The notes: a model not told the origin generated them from the sequence alone. A stretch of 28,409 bases of DNA from Ruminococcaceae bacterium UBA5413 (GCA_002409585.1 DHNP01000037.1:1-28409), one strand, 5' to 3'. Shown: positions 1 to 7,356, counted from the stretch's first letter. Translations and numbers: made by a program.

Positions 1-65
1 ACGAGGCTCGAACTCGCTACCTCCACCTTGGCAAGGTGGCGCTCTACCGGATGAGCTACGTTCGC
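1..65 (-). tRNA. tRNA-Gly (anticodon GCC), 3' end cut by window edge
   Basis: Read on the minus strand, the sequence has a 5' acceptor half GCGAACG, a D-arm with TAGCTCA and GGTAGAGC, an anticodon stem CCACC/GGTGG closing the loop TTGCCAA (anticodon GCC, glycine), and a T-arm containing GTTCGAGC. The 3' acceptor half and the CCA end lie beyond position 1. A consensus promoter sits just upstream at 80-108. Seen directly; glycine identity follows from the anticodon. Confidence 0.95.
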
Positions 66-79
66 AAGGAACAAAGAAT

Positions 80-108
80 ATTATACTGAAAATCCGCCTC
101 CTTGTCAA
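80..108 (-). promoter_or_regulatory. Sigma-70/SigA promoter of the tRNA-Gly gene
   Basis: On the minus strand TTGACA (103-108) and TATAAT (80-85) are both perfect consensus and separated by 17 bp. Transcription would start about 8 nt before the tRNA 5' end, as expected for a stable RNA gene. Confidence 0.88.
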
Positions 109-179
109 CCCAAATTATCAAGAAGTTCTTTTTAAAATTGTTTATTCCATTATTTAACATTTTATAGCCATACTGCTAA

Positions 180-220
180 CAGCCCGCCCAATGGACAGCC
201 TTTTGCCGCCTGGGCGGGTT
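180..220 (-). terminator. Hairpin after the minor-pilin operon, possible terminator
   Basis: AGCCCGCCCA and TGGGCGGGTT form a 10-bp GC-rich stem with a loop of about 20 nt, just past the stop codon of the last leftward minor-pilin gene. There is no clear T-run on the minus strand, so its efficiency as an intrinsic terminator is uncertain. Nothing else was seen in 109-238. Confidence 0.45.
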
Positions 221-238
221 TGGCCTTTGCCGCCCGTT

Positions 239-841
239 TTACTCTTTTTTCGGCACCGTCATTACAAAGTACGTTGAAGTGTCCGTGTTCTCTATCACTG
301 TTGAGTCAGGTAATGAAAATGCCGCAGAATCCTTTACATTGTTTAAAGTTATTCCGCCGGAAAAGTCAAGCGTATCTGTATCGGATTTTGCGGTTATCGT
401 GTAAGAAACAGCCGGTTTTACGCTGCTTATAATGCTGCCGCTGCTGTCTTTTACAGTTTTTTTCTCAAGTTTAAACTCTTTTATGCCGTCGTCGGCTATT
501 GCGCTGTCGTGCGCTCCGCCTTTGCTCTTTCTTTTTACCCACAGTACTTTTTCGCTGTCAAAATACACTTCAACTATATCATTATTGTCGCCCGGTTCGG
601 GCAGTGAGTCCGCTGAAGTATATACGGCCGCGTCCCTCGCCTCAAAAAGGCTGTTGCGCAGCTGTGTCTCAAAAGTATAAGCGCTGCCGTGGTTTACAAA
701 CGCGGCGGCGCCTTTGCGCGCGCTTTTGCTGCCGACATAAAGCATAGTGCAGGCGGCTGCCATTATAATAACCGAAATGGCCGACGCGGCTATGAGTTCT
801 ACAAGCGTAAGCCCATTTTTATTTTTTACGGCTGATTTCAC
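239..841 (-). CDS. Minor pilin-like prepilin (PilW/GspJ-like)
   Basis: 200 aa, GTG start. It begins with a class III (type IV pilin) signal: a short basic leader, cleavage expected after Gly10, then LTLVELIAAS with Glu5 of the mature protein (residue 15), and a hydrophobic helix up to about residue 37. The rest is a globular beta-rich domain with no named motif that I can see. It is the last of three leftward pilin-like genes and lies 3 bp after the preceding gene. An AAAGGA sequence precedes the GTG by about 10 nt. Assignment as PilW/GspJ-like rests on gene order and size, so the exact subunit name is inference; its being a substrate of the prepilin peptidase is well supported. Confidence 0.85.
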   Translation of the reverse strand: MKSAVKNKNGLTLVELIAASAISVIIMAAACTMLYVGSKSARKGAAAFVNHGSAYTFETQLRNSLFEARDAAVYTSADSLPEPGDNNDIVEVYFDSEKVLWVKRKSKGGAHDSAIADDGIKEFKLEKKTVKDSSGSIISSVKPAVSYTITAKSDTDTLDFSGGITLNNVKDSAAFSLPDSTVIENTDTSTYFVMTVPKKE

Positions 842-844
842 AGT

Positions 845-1360
845 TTACACATCCTTTCCGGAAGTGCAGACAAACATGTTGTACCCTACGTAATCAACAT
901 AGTCCTTGTTGCCGTAATATTGTATAACGTAAATATTATACCCGGTTATTGCAGAGTAGTTTCCGTCTATCCCTTTATTACTGACTTTTAAGTAAAAATA
1001 ATACGGCCTGTTATATTTATCTTTCGGCGGGACGGAATGGTCATGTTCTGCCGCATAATCATACCTTTCACAGATAGCATCCGCTTTTCCGTCGCCGTCA
1101 CTGTCACCTAAAACGTCTTTCGTTTCGCTGTAACCGCTCGGCATGCTGTCATAGTCGCTTTCCGCAAGGGCCGCCATGACCCTGTCGCCGACTTCTTCGG
1201 CTTTGGCGTAAGCCTGGTCTTTCGCGTTGTAAGCCAAAACACTTGTGTGCGACGCGCCTATAAGCGACAGCACTCCGAGGACGACTATCATAAGTATGGC
1301 TACGGCGCAGATTTCCTCAACAAGCGAAACCCCGCCTTTCTTTTTTAACTTTTTTACCAT
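845..1360 (-). CDS. Minor pilin-like prepilin (PilV/GspI-like)
   Basis: 171 aa, ATG start with GGAGG 9 nt upstream. The leader MVKKLKKKGG is followed by VSLVEEICAVAIL, so cleavage after Gly10 leaves Glu at mature position 5 and a transmembrane helix to about residue 35. This fits the type IV prepilin pattern. The soluble domain contains an acidic stretch near residues 92-98 (DSDGDGKAD), which resembles a calcium-binding loop, though that is only a resemblance. The start overlaps the stop of the upstream 599-aa gene by 7 nt, so the two are translationally coupled. The PilV/GspI label comes from its place between a GspK-like and a GspJ-like gene. Confidence 0.85.
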   Translation of the reverse strand: MVKKLKKKGGVSLVEEICAVAILMIVVLGVLSLIGASHTSVLAYNAKDQAYAKAEEVGDRVMAALAESDYDSMPSGYSETKDVLGDSDGDGKADAICERYDYAAEHDHSVPPKDKYNRPYYFYLKVSNKGIDGNYSAITGYNIYVIQYYGNKDYVDYVGYNMFVCTSGKDV

Positions 1361-3153
1361 GAATACTCGCCTCCGCTGAAACCGCCGCCGACACCTGAGC
1401 CAAGCCCGCCTGTGGACGGATCATCTGACGTCATCATGCCTGACCAATCGTCTTCGGTAAGTGAAAACAAATCCGTGCCGCTCGGAACAGAATATACGCC
1501 GGCAGGAATAGTAACTATATTGTTATACCCGACATAGTGATATCCGCTGCCTGATTTTTCATATTGCTTTCTTATTTTCAAGTCGTTTACCAGCGTAAGT
1601 GTTACCTTCTTGCTTGGTATACTTCCGTTTTCATCCCTTGCGTATTTAATTATAAATTTCGAACCGCCGCTGCTCCCTTGTGGAAAAAAACACGGAAATG
1701 CATTGTTATATATCGGGTTCACCGTATCAAGCACTATATTCTTCGCTTCAAGCACCACAGCCCTGTTATCCGGAAATTGCAAATCATTTCTGCCGTTATA
1801 TTGAAAGTAGATTTCTTCGGCGGCATATGATTTACCGTTGCTGCTTATTGCCTCTGAAGACGTAGGCAGGACAGCTGCCCAGTCGTCCATGCTAAAGCCG
1901 ACATTATTAGCGCACATATAAACTGTTTTACCCTTTTGGTAGCTCGGCTTCGCCCCGTCGCCTGCAAGTTTGCCTCCCACCGTCCAATTTGTACCTCCGT
2001 AGGAAGTTTCTTCTGAAGATATCAAATTATTATTACCGGCAAAATTGCTTGCAAGCGCCTCGTAATTATTATTTTTTTCCAACTCGTCTATAGTATCCGT
2101 GTCAGTTATTTTAGTTAATTGATCTTTAACATTATCCGAAAATAAATCAGTGCCATCCTCGTAATAATAGTATCCGGCATTTATTTGAACTGAATGGTCA
2201 CTTTGGTCATTGCGATCCTTCCTGTAAATAACAATGTTATTAGGGAAGTAAATCACAGGATTATCGTATTTTACGTCTTCAGGCCAATAATTCGGAGCAG
2301 CTTTTAAAGAAGTATGGGCGCTTTCCCAATAATTGTCTTTATCATACAGTCCGGCAATATTGTTGGCTATACAAATAAAATTACTGTACATTGTAAGGTT
2401 CGTACTGTTATCCATATATAAAGAAACGTGCTCAATCGGCCCGGTGCTATAATTTAATTCTCCGACTTCGCTATTTCCAATAAAATAAAGCTGCGGCGCG
2501 CGGACAACAGGTTTTTCACCGGCAGCAGTTCTTACAGAATTACTAAGCAGAATTGGAAAATCTGAATACGGCTCTATACTGGTACTAAATATAGACGGAT
2601 TTCCATTTTTCAAAAGCACCTGCGCGCCGTTTTGGCCTCCATAACTTTTACAATTTATATTTACAAAATTACTTGAAAGTCCATTCCCCTCAAGTGTGCA
2701 TGACGCCGTGTACTTCATTTTAAAGAGCTTGCTCTTGTCTGAATTACTCGACGGATAGCCTGCCGTTATAGTTGCCGTATAACTGCCGTCGGAAACTTCT
2801 TTTATCTCGCATTTAGCAAAAACTTTTGTACCGTCAATATCTAAAGCGCCATACTTACAGTTGTACGGACCGGAGCCGTCGGTTACAGCCGTCACTGAAA
2901 AATCCCTCAGCCCGCTCCCTCCGGTGCTGTCGGCGTCGTACTCCTGCTTAAGCACGCCTTTTGCGAACTCAATGGCGGCCTTGTCGCGGTCATAGGCGTA
3001 GCGGCTTAACCTGTTGCCGCCCGTAAGGCCCATGTTGCGCATAGCCGAAACAGCCACTACGCCTGAAAGTATGAGCAGGGCTGCCGAAGCTATGATCACA
3101 TAAATCAGGGCCACGCCTTTTTTATTTTTCCGCATACTGCAAAGTGCCTCCAC
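1354..3153 (-). CDS. Large pilin-like protein (PilX/GspK-like), probable pilus tip subunit
   Basis: 599 aa. N-terminal basic leader ending KNKKG (Gly13), then VALIYVIIASAALLILSGVV, a pilin-type helix. The mature position 5 is Tyr (residue 18), not Glu; loss of Glu5 is the hallmark of GspK/PilX-type tip subunits. The long exported part (about residues 40-599) is rich in Asn, Tyr, Ser and Gly and ends in a glycine-rich tail (about residues 577-599). I see no known enzyme or adhesin motif. The GTG start at 3153 has AGGGG 9 nt upstream; an ATG at 3135, preceded by GGAGG at 11 nt, would give a more usual 7-residue leader (MRKNKKG), and I cannot decide between them. First gene of the leftward trio. 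Confidence 0.85.
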   Translation of the reverse strand: MEALCSMRKNKKGVALIYVIIASAALLILSGVVAVSAMRNMGLTGGNRLSRYAYDRDKAAIEFAKGVLKQEYDADSTGGSGLRDFSVTAVTDGSGPYNCKYGALDIDGTKVFAKCEIKEVSDGSYTATITAGYPSSNSDKSKLFKMKYTASCTLEGNGLSSNFVNINCKSYGGQNGAQVLLKNGNPSIFSTSIEPYSDFPILLSNSVRTAAGEKPVVRAPQLYFIGNSEVGELNYSTGPIEHVSLYMDNSTNLTMYSNFICIANNIAGLYDKDNYWESAHTSLKAAPNYWPEDVKYDNPVIYFPNNIVIYRKDRNDQSDHSVQINAGYYYYEDGTDLFSDNVKDQLTKITDTDTIDELEKNNNYEALASNFAGNNNLISSEETSYGGTNWTVGGKLAGDGAKPSYQKGKTVYMCANNVGFSMDDWAAVLPTSSEAISSNGKSYAAEEIYFQYNGRNDLQFPDNRAVVLEAKNIVLDTVNPIYNNAFPCFFPQGSSGGSKFIIKYARDENGSIPSKKVTLTLVNDLKIRKQYEKSGSGYHYVGYNNIVTIPAGVYSVPSGTDLFSLTEDDWSGMMTSDDPSTGGLGSGVGGGFSGGEYSW

Positions 3154-3180
3154 AGCCTTCAGCCCCTTTCCTCCGCGCGT

Positions 3181-3203
3181 ATATGCGCGCCGTCAGCGCA
3201 TAT
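3181..3203 (-). promoter_or_regulatory. Leader hairpin of the minor-pilin transcript
   Basis: ATATGCGC (3181-3188) and GCGCATAT (3196-3203) make a perfect 8-bp stem with a 7-nt loop, within the untranslated leader between the promoter at 3229-3256 and the start codon. It could affect stability or translation; function not known. Confidence 0.45.
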
Positions 3204-3228
3204 TTTAAACAAAGTACTTACTTAATAA

Positions 3229-3256
3229 ATTATACTATTTTCGTCGTGATTTGCAA
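3229..3256 (-). promoter_or_regulatory. Promoter for the minor-pilin operon
   Basis: On the minus strand TTGCAA (3251-3256), 16-bp spacer, TATAAT (3229-3234, perfect). The -10 lies about 75 bp before the start codon of the 599-aa gene. This is the best leftward SigA-type match in the divergent region. Confidence 0.6.
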
Positions 3257-3348
3257 GATGATTTTTCTTTTTTATATTACAAATTTGAAATATATCTAAA
3301 TTCGGCAATATCACTATAAATATCGTCTGCAGTTTAATTATATTTTGT

Positions 3349-3378
3349 TTGACAAACGCATAGGATTGCATCTATAAT
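3349..3378 (+). promoter_or_regulatory. Upstream pilA promoter (P1)
   Basis: Perfect TTGACA (3349-3354) and perfect TATAAT (3373-3378) with an 18-bp spacer, pointing at pilA. A transcript from here would have a leader of about 385 nt and no open reading frame of note before pilA. Confidence 0.7.
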
Positions 3379-3448
3379 TAAGTAATCACTCTTGTATTTA
3401 CAGCATTGTATATAAAAAAGTCCGCTATGCCCAAATTGTATTTATAAA

Positions 3449-3490
3449 TATTCCATATTTATCTTGACAAATGATATAAATTATGGAATA
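3449..3490. repeat. 9-bp inverted repeat around the pilA P2 promoter, possible operator
   Basis: TATTCCATA (3449-3457) and TATGGAATA (3482-3490) are exact reverse complements with centres 33 bp apart, close to three helical turns. The spacer holds the -35 of P2 and the right arm overlaps its -10. Seen directly; the operator role is inference. Confidence 0.5.
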
Positions 3491-3492
3491 AT
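3464..3492 (+). promoter_or_regulatory. Downstream pilA promoter (P2)
   Basis: Perfect TTGACA (3464-3469), 17-bp spacer, AATAAT (3487-3492). It would give pilA a leader of about 270 nt. The two arms of a 9-bp inverted repeat (3449-3457 and 3482-3490) bracket the -35 and overlap the -10, so it may be repressed or activated by a dimeric DNA-binding protein. Confidence 0.65.
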
Positions 3493-3495
3493 AAT

Positions 3496-3768
3496 TGTAA
3501 CAGCTTTAATCCGTTTCGGCGTCAGCACGGTATTTTCCATTCTTCGCCGTTTTCTGTTTTTTATTTCTCCGTTTGTTATATGCTGCATTATAATTATTTA
3601 ACATAATTTCTATTGGAATATATATTGTGGTTTTCTATCCGGCATCCCGTTACATAGTATGCGGAAATATGCGGAGCGTAAACATAAGGCAAACCTTACC
3701 GCCCGACAGGCAAGGACCCGCGGCGGTTTGAATATTTAACCATCTGTTTTTATGAAAGGGGCATTTTT
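3496..3768 (+). promoter_or_regulatory. Long structured 5' leader of pilA
   Basis: About 270 nt of non-coding sequence between P2 and the pilA start. It holds CGGCG (3517-3521) and CGCCG (3545-3549) followed by a T-rich stretch (3550-3566), which resembles an attenuator. Within the same segment CCGT (3511-3514) can pair with ACGG (3527-3530), a competing fold that contains the CGGCG arm in its loop. Near the gene, CAAACC (3690-3695) pairs with GGTTTG (3725-3730), with GCC/GGC inside. I cannot assign it to a known riboswitch class. Confidence 0.45.
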
Positions 3769-4221
3769 ATGTCAACCACGGTAAAAAAACTGCAAACTAA
3801 AAAGAAAAACAAAAAGGGGTTCACACTCGTCGAGCTTGTTATCGTCATAGCCGTCCTTGCCATCATAGCCGCCATTGCCATACCTACGGTAACAAATGTT
3901 ATCGGCAACGCAAATAAATCGCATGATGAATCAGACTGTCAAGCAGTTGAACTAGCGATTAAAACAGCACATTCCGAAGTGGAAGCTGGCAATGCACCAG
4001 ACGGCTATAATAGTGACACTACAGTAGCAACTATTTTAAAGGACAACGGTATCGCCGTAGATACTTCATCAGGTTCAACTGGCCTACCTAAATTAAAAGC
4101 CAAGGGGTACGCTTGGGAATATGACAGCACAAATGGAAAAATTTACGTCCACGATGCACCCGCAGGTGCTAAAGACTTATCAAGCACCACAAAATTATCG
4201 GATATTTTCCCTAATACTTAA
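3769..4221 (+). CDS. pilA: Major type IV pilin PilA
   Basis: 150 aa. The leader is basic (KKKNKKG) with cleavage expected after Gly17; the mature protein begins FTLVELVIVIAVLAIIAAIA, with the conserved Phe1 and Glu5 (residue 22) and a long hydrophobic helix to about residue 40. The remainder is a short globular domain of about 100 aa with a single Cys (57), so the C-terminal disulfide loop of many Gram-negative pilins is absent, as in other Gram-positive pilins. The start has GAAAGGGG 7-9 nt upstream. It is followed by a strong terminator (4247-4284), so it is probably made mostly as a single-gene transcript in excess over the assembly genes. Major-pilin status is inferred from the strong promoters, the terminator and the small size. 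Confidence 0.93.
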   Translation: MSTTVKKLQTKKKNKKGFTLVELVIVIAVLAIIAAIAIPTVTNVIGNANKSHDESDCQAVELAIKTAHSEVEAGNAPDGYNSDTTVATILKDNGIAVDTSSGSTGLPKLKAKGYAWEYDSTNGKIYVHDAPAGAKDLSSTTKLSDIFPNT

Positions 4222-4246
4222 TTGTCTTAGTTCCTATTTTTAAATT

Positions 4247-4284
4247 AGAATGTAAAGGCCCGCTTTTGCGGGCCTTTACATTCT
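4247..4284. terminator. Strong terminator between pilA and pilMN
   Basis: A perfect 17-bp stem (4247-4263 with 4268-4284) closes a TTTT loop. The GC core GGCCCGC/GCGGGCC is flanked by AAA and TTT, so it can work in either direction. It should limit read-through from pilA into the assembly genes. Confidence 0.85.
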
Positions 4285-4303
4285 GTAAAACAGACGTTAA
4301 AAT
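4275..4303 (+). promoter_or_regulatory. Candidate promoter for the pilMN-pilC operon
   Basis: TTTACA (4275-4280), 17-bp spacer, TAAAAT (4298-4303). The -35 lies inside the 3' arm of the pilA terminator, an arrangement that would restart transcription right after termination. Both hexamers are 5/6 matches. Confidence 0.5.
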
Positions 4304-4341
4304 TAATACACATAAACGTTTAGAAGCGTGGTGAAAGCGGC

Positions 4342-5997
4342 ATGAAAACCGTTGTTCTGCAGGTTACCGGCCTCGTGCTGAGGTTAACTCCCGTACATGA
4401 AGAAAAAAACGGGCGTTCCTTCGGCGCAACCGAAGAAACAGAGCTGCCTGAAAAACTGAAAAACGGCGGCGTTTTTTCAAACCCGGCGTACTTTGCGGGT
4501 TTTTTAAGCAACAGTATGCTCGGCAAAGAGTACCAAAAAAGCAGGGTCATCTTCTGCCTTGACGGCAGCCAGGTGGTAACAAAAGAGTACCCGCACCTGC
4601 ACATAGAAAAGGAAAAGTACCTTTTGCAGTCGGCAAGGCTTAACGCCGAAAGCGTACTGCACGGCGACGTAAGCAATTACGTTGTAACCGCTTCCGCCTC
4701 AGGGTACGTTGACAGTGCCTCCGGCGAAGAAAAGAGCGTGCTTTACGCCGCCCCTAAAGGGCTTATAAAAAATATAATACGCGAACTCGGCCGCAAAAAA
4801 ATAAAGGTGGCAAAAATAGTCCCGCCAATCACCGGATTCGTCTATTCATGCAGGGCGCTCCTCAAAATTTCCCCCGAAAACGCCGGTTACAGCGGCAAAA
4901 CGGTAGGCGTAATCGACTTTGGCAAGGAAAAATCGCGCCTTGCGGTTTTTTCGTCAGGCGCGGCGGTTTTTCAAAAGGACTTTGATTCAGCGTACGACGA
5001 AATAATCGACCTGCTCGAAAAGTCAGAAAATATGCACCGCGGCGACGCGGAAAAGCTCGTAGGCGGTAAGGGTTTTCTCATTGACTTTGCTTTCGGTAAG
5101 GTAAACGAAAACACCTCCGCGCGCATAAAGGCGCTTTTAAACGCTTCCATAGGGGAAATCATGCGGAGCATACGCGCCGTCCTCGGCGCAAAGCGCCTTG
5201 ATATGGATAAATTTATTATCTGCGGCGCCGCAGCGTCGCATCCTGACTTTAACGTATTCATTAAAAACAGGCTTTTGGGCATCCCGTTCGACAACATTGC
5301 CTCCTCCCCCGCGGCGCTCGGCATACAGTTAGACTCGCGCGCGGTGGTAAACGGCGCCAAAGCCGCGGAATTTTTTACTCTTTACGGCGTACTTACCGTA
5401 AACGGCCGTGACGACGTGGACTTCATGTTTGAGCAGAACAACGTCCAAAAAATATTTTTACGCTACGTTTACGCGAGCATCGTTATAATAACCGCTTTGG
5501 CGGCGGCACTCACTGTGCAGGGAATAATATACAGGGGCGTCAAAAGCAGCGTTTCAAACGACAGCAAAATGCTTAACTCCGCCGAAATAACAAACATAAA
5601 AGAACTGCTTGACAGCGCCGATGCCATCACGGCAAAAAACAAACAGGCCATGAATTATAAAAAAAGCCTGCCTTACCGCAAGTCGCACAGCGGGGAGATT
5701 TTCACGCAGCTGCAAAGCCAGGTTTTCCCTCATGTAAAAAGCGTGGAAACATGCAGTATAGACAACAAAACTGGAACCGTAACCCTGCAGTTCACTACTG
5801 CCGATATTGAAAGCTTTAACAGCGTGCGCAAAAGCGTGGAAAACGGCGGTTACTTCAAGGTAATGGTGCCGTTTACAGTGAGCAAAGACACCGGCTCCGA
5901 CTGCAAATGCTCAACCGTCCTTGCCGTTGACGGCTTTACCCCCCTGACGGCAGCCTCAGGCGCATCTTCACAGAAAGCCGCAGGTGAAAGCAAGTGA
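4342..5997 (+). CDS. pilM: PilM-PilN fusion protein of the type IV pilus alignment complex
   Basis: 551 aa, about the sum of a PilM (~350) and a PilN (~190). Residues 1-345 look like the actin-like PilM fold: a phosphate-loop-like VGVIDFGKEKSRLAV at 188-202 and an adenosine-side motif IICGAAAS at 292-299, weaker than the usual GGG. A single membrane helix follows at about 374-397 (YVYASIVIITALAAALTVQG), then a periplasm-side-type PilN domain to the end, with a small alpha/beta segment at about 455-530. Thus the cytosolic PilM part is tied to the membrane by the PilN helix. First gene of a tight operon; its stop overlaps the pilO start by 4 nt. PilMN fusions have been named in other clostridial pilus clusters, as I recall. 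The ribosome site (GGTG) is weak. Confidence 0.85.
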   Translation: MKTVVLQVTGLVLRLTPVHEEKNGRSFGATEETELPEKLKNGGVFSNPAYFAGFLSNSMLGKEYQKSRVIFCLDGSQVVTKEYPHLHIEKEKYLLQSARLNAESVLHGDVSNYVVTASASGYVDSASGEEKSVLYAAPKGLIKNIIRELGRKKIKVAKIVPPITGFVYSCRALLKISPENAGYSGKTVGVIDFGKEKSRLAVFSSGAAVFQKDFDSAYDEIIDLLEKSENMHRGDAEKLVGGKGFLIDFAFGKVNENTSARIKALLNASIGEIMRSIRAVLGAKRLDMDKFIICGAAASHPDFNVFIKNRLLGIPFDNIASSPAALGIQLDSRAVVNGAKAAEFFTLYGVLTVNGRDDVDFMFEQNNVQKIFLRYVYASIVIITALAAALTVQGIIYRGVKSSVSNDSKMLNSAEITNIKELLDSADAITAKNKQAMNYKKSLPYRKSHSGEIFTQLQSQVFPHVKSVETCSIDNKTGTVTLQFTTADIESFNSVRKSVENGGYFKVMVPFTVSKDTGSDCKCSTVLAVDGFTPLTAASGASSQKAAGESK

Positions 5998-6596
5998 AAG
6001 CTGCCAATATCTCAAAAATAGTCTTGTACCTTGTATGCGTAGTGCTTGCGATACTCCTTTTATTTGTTTATATCTTCTTCCCGATGCATCAAAAAACATC
6101 GGAGCTGCAGTCACAGCACGCCCTGAACACCGCCCAGATAAGCTTTTACACGCAGAAAATAGCAAACGTGCAGAACATCAGCGCGGCTTTGGCCGAAAAG
6201 AAAAAGGAACTTGCAAAAAACCAGTCGCTGCCCGGCATAGAGCCTTTGGACATAGGAAGCGACATAAGCGCGCAGGTAAAAAAATCCGGTGCCGTGCTCA
6301 GCGGCATTACTGTCGGCGATGGCAGCGAGGTAAGCGGCGCGAAAAAGTCCACCGACGGCAAGAATCTTTATATATTTACGGTAAGCCTTTCCGTGTCATG
6401 CACGCAGGCGCAGTTTGACGAACTGTTAAAACTTTTCGAGACGTCTTCCGACGCAATGTATTACGTAAGCTCCGCCGGCCTCACATACGATGAAAGCAGC
6501 GGGCAGTATAAAGGAAATATAGAAATGGACATGTACTGCTGCCTTAACGAAAAAGCGTACAAAGCGCTCAAGGGCGCGCAAAGCAATGGGAAATAG
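5994..6596 (+). CDS. pilO: PilO-like alignment protein
   Basis: 200 aa, GTG start overlapping the upstream stop (GTGA), with AGGTGA 6 nt before it. A short cytosolic N-terminus, one membrane helix at about 8-30, a coiled-coil-like stretch (about 35-75, with Gln, Lys and Glu repeats) and a C-terminal domain of the PilO/GspM type. PilO pairs with PilN to form the inner-membrane alignment complex that joins the platform to the pilus. Sequence identity in this family is low, so the call rests on topology, size and its place right after pilMN. Confidence 0.82.
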   Translation: MKAANISKIVLYLVCVVLAILLLFVYIFFPMHQKTSELQSQHALNTAQISFYTQKIANVQNISAALAEKKKELAKNQSLPGIEPLDIGSDISAQVKKSGAVLSGITVGDGSEVSGAKKSTDGKNLYIFTVSLSVSCTQAQFDELLKLFETSSDAMYYVSSAGLTYDESSGQYKGNIEMDMYCCLNEKAYKALKGAQSNGK

Positions 6597-7329
6597 TACC
6601 GTTTTACAGTACGCCGCCGTGCCGGCTGCCGGGTTCATCGCGGGGCAGGCGTGCGTCCTTGTTTTAAATGCCGTACCGGCCGGGTGGCTCTGCGACTACG
6701 GCGAAGAGCCAGGCGCCGAGCTTAGCGGCAGGCGCTTTTACCCTAAAAAGCAAGGCCTCATAAGCGGGTACGTACTTGCAGTTGTCTTTACGCTTTTATA
6801 CGTTAATTACAGGGCCGACCCGTTTACAGCAGCCGTTTACTGCCTTGCTTCAGCCGTCCTTACGGCGGCGTCTATTTCGGATATAAAGTATAAAATAATA
6901 CCCGACCAGTTTTCTCTCTTTACGGCCTTCTTAGGCGCGGCGTATTATATATACGCGGCAGTGGCGCACACTAACCCCGGCAGGCTTTACTGCCCGTTTA
7001 TAGGCGCAGCCTGCGGCGGCGGCCTGTGGCTGCTGCTCGCCCTCATAGGCAAAGCCGCATACCGCGAGGACTGCATAGGCTTCGGCGACGTAAAGCTTTC
7101 CGCGGCCGCGGGGTTTATTTTAAGCTTTCCGTTGGTTTTGGCGTCATTTTTCATCACTATAATATCGGCCGGAGCCGTATTTTCGGTACTGCTGCTGCTT
7201 AAAAAAACAGACGGTAAAAGTTACATGCCCATGGCTCCGTTTATCTGCGCCGGTTTCGCGGCGTCACTCATACTAAGCGACAGTATTTCGGCGCTTGCAG
7301 CATGGTACATTTCAATTTTGACAGCATAA
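6586..7329 (+). CDS. pilD: Prepilin peptidase (A24 family)
   Basis: 247 aa polytopic membrane aspartic protease that cuts the leaders of PilA and the minor pilins after Gly and, in bifunctional members, methylates the new N-terminus. The two catalytic aspartates are visible: Asp99 in SDIKYKIIPD and Asp168 in GFGDVKL. About 6-7 hydrophobic segments. The N-terminal methylase domain is short and lacks the paired CxxC zinc motifs of Gram-negative PilD, so methylation is uncertain. It overlaps pilO by 11 nt and is in the same operon. Confidence 0.93.
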   Translation: MGNSTVLQYAAVPAAGFIAGQACVLVLNAVPAGWLCDYGEEPGAELSGRRFYPKKQGLISGYVLAVVFTLLYVNYRADPFTAAVYCLASAVLTAASISDIKYKIIPDQFSLFTAFLGAAYYIYAAVAHTNPGRLYCPFIGAACGGGLWLLLALIGKAAYREDCIGFGDVKLSAAAGFILSFPLVLASFFITIISAGAVFSVLLLLKKTDGKSYMPMAPFICAGFAASLILSDSISALAAWYISILTA

Positions 7330-7356
7330 CGCGCACGGGAGGTGCTTTTAGGCGTA

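Noticed and set aside
3686..3768. Cyclic-di-GMP class I (GEMM) riboswitch before pilA
   Set aside because: The string AAGGCAAACC matches the family signature, but the tetraloop hairpin, the GGGACGCAAAGCC-like segment and the following receptor helix are not there, and only about 75 nt remain before the start codon.
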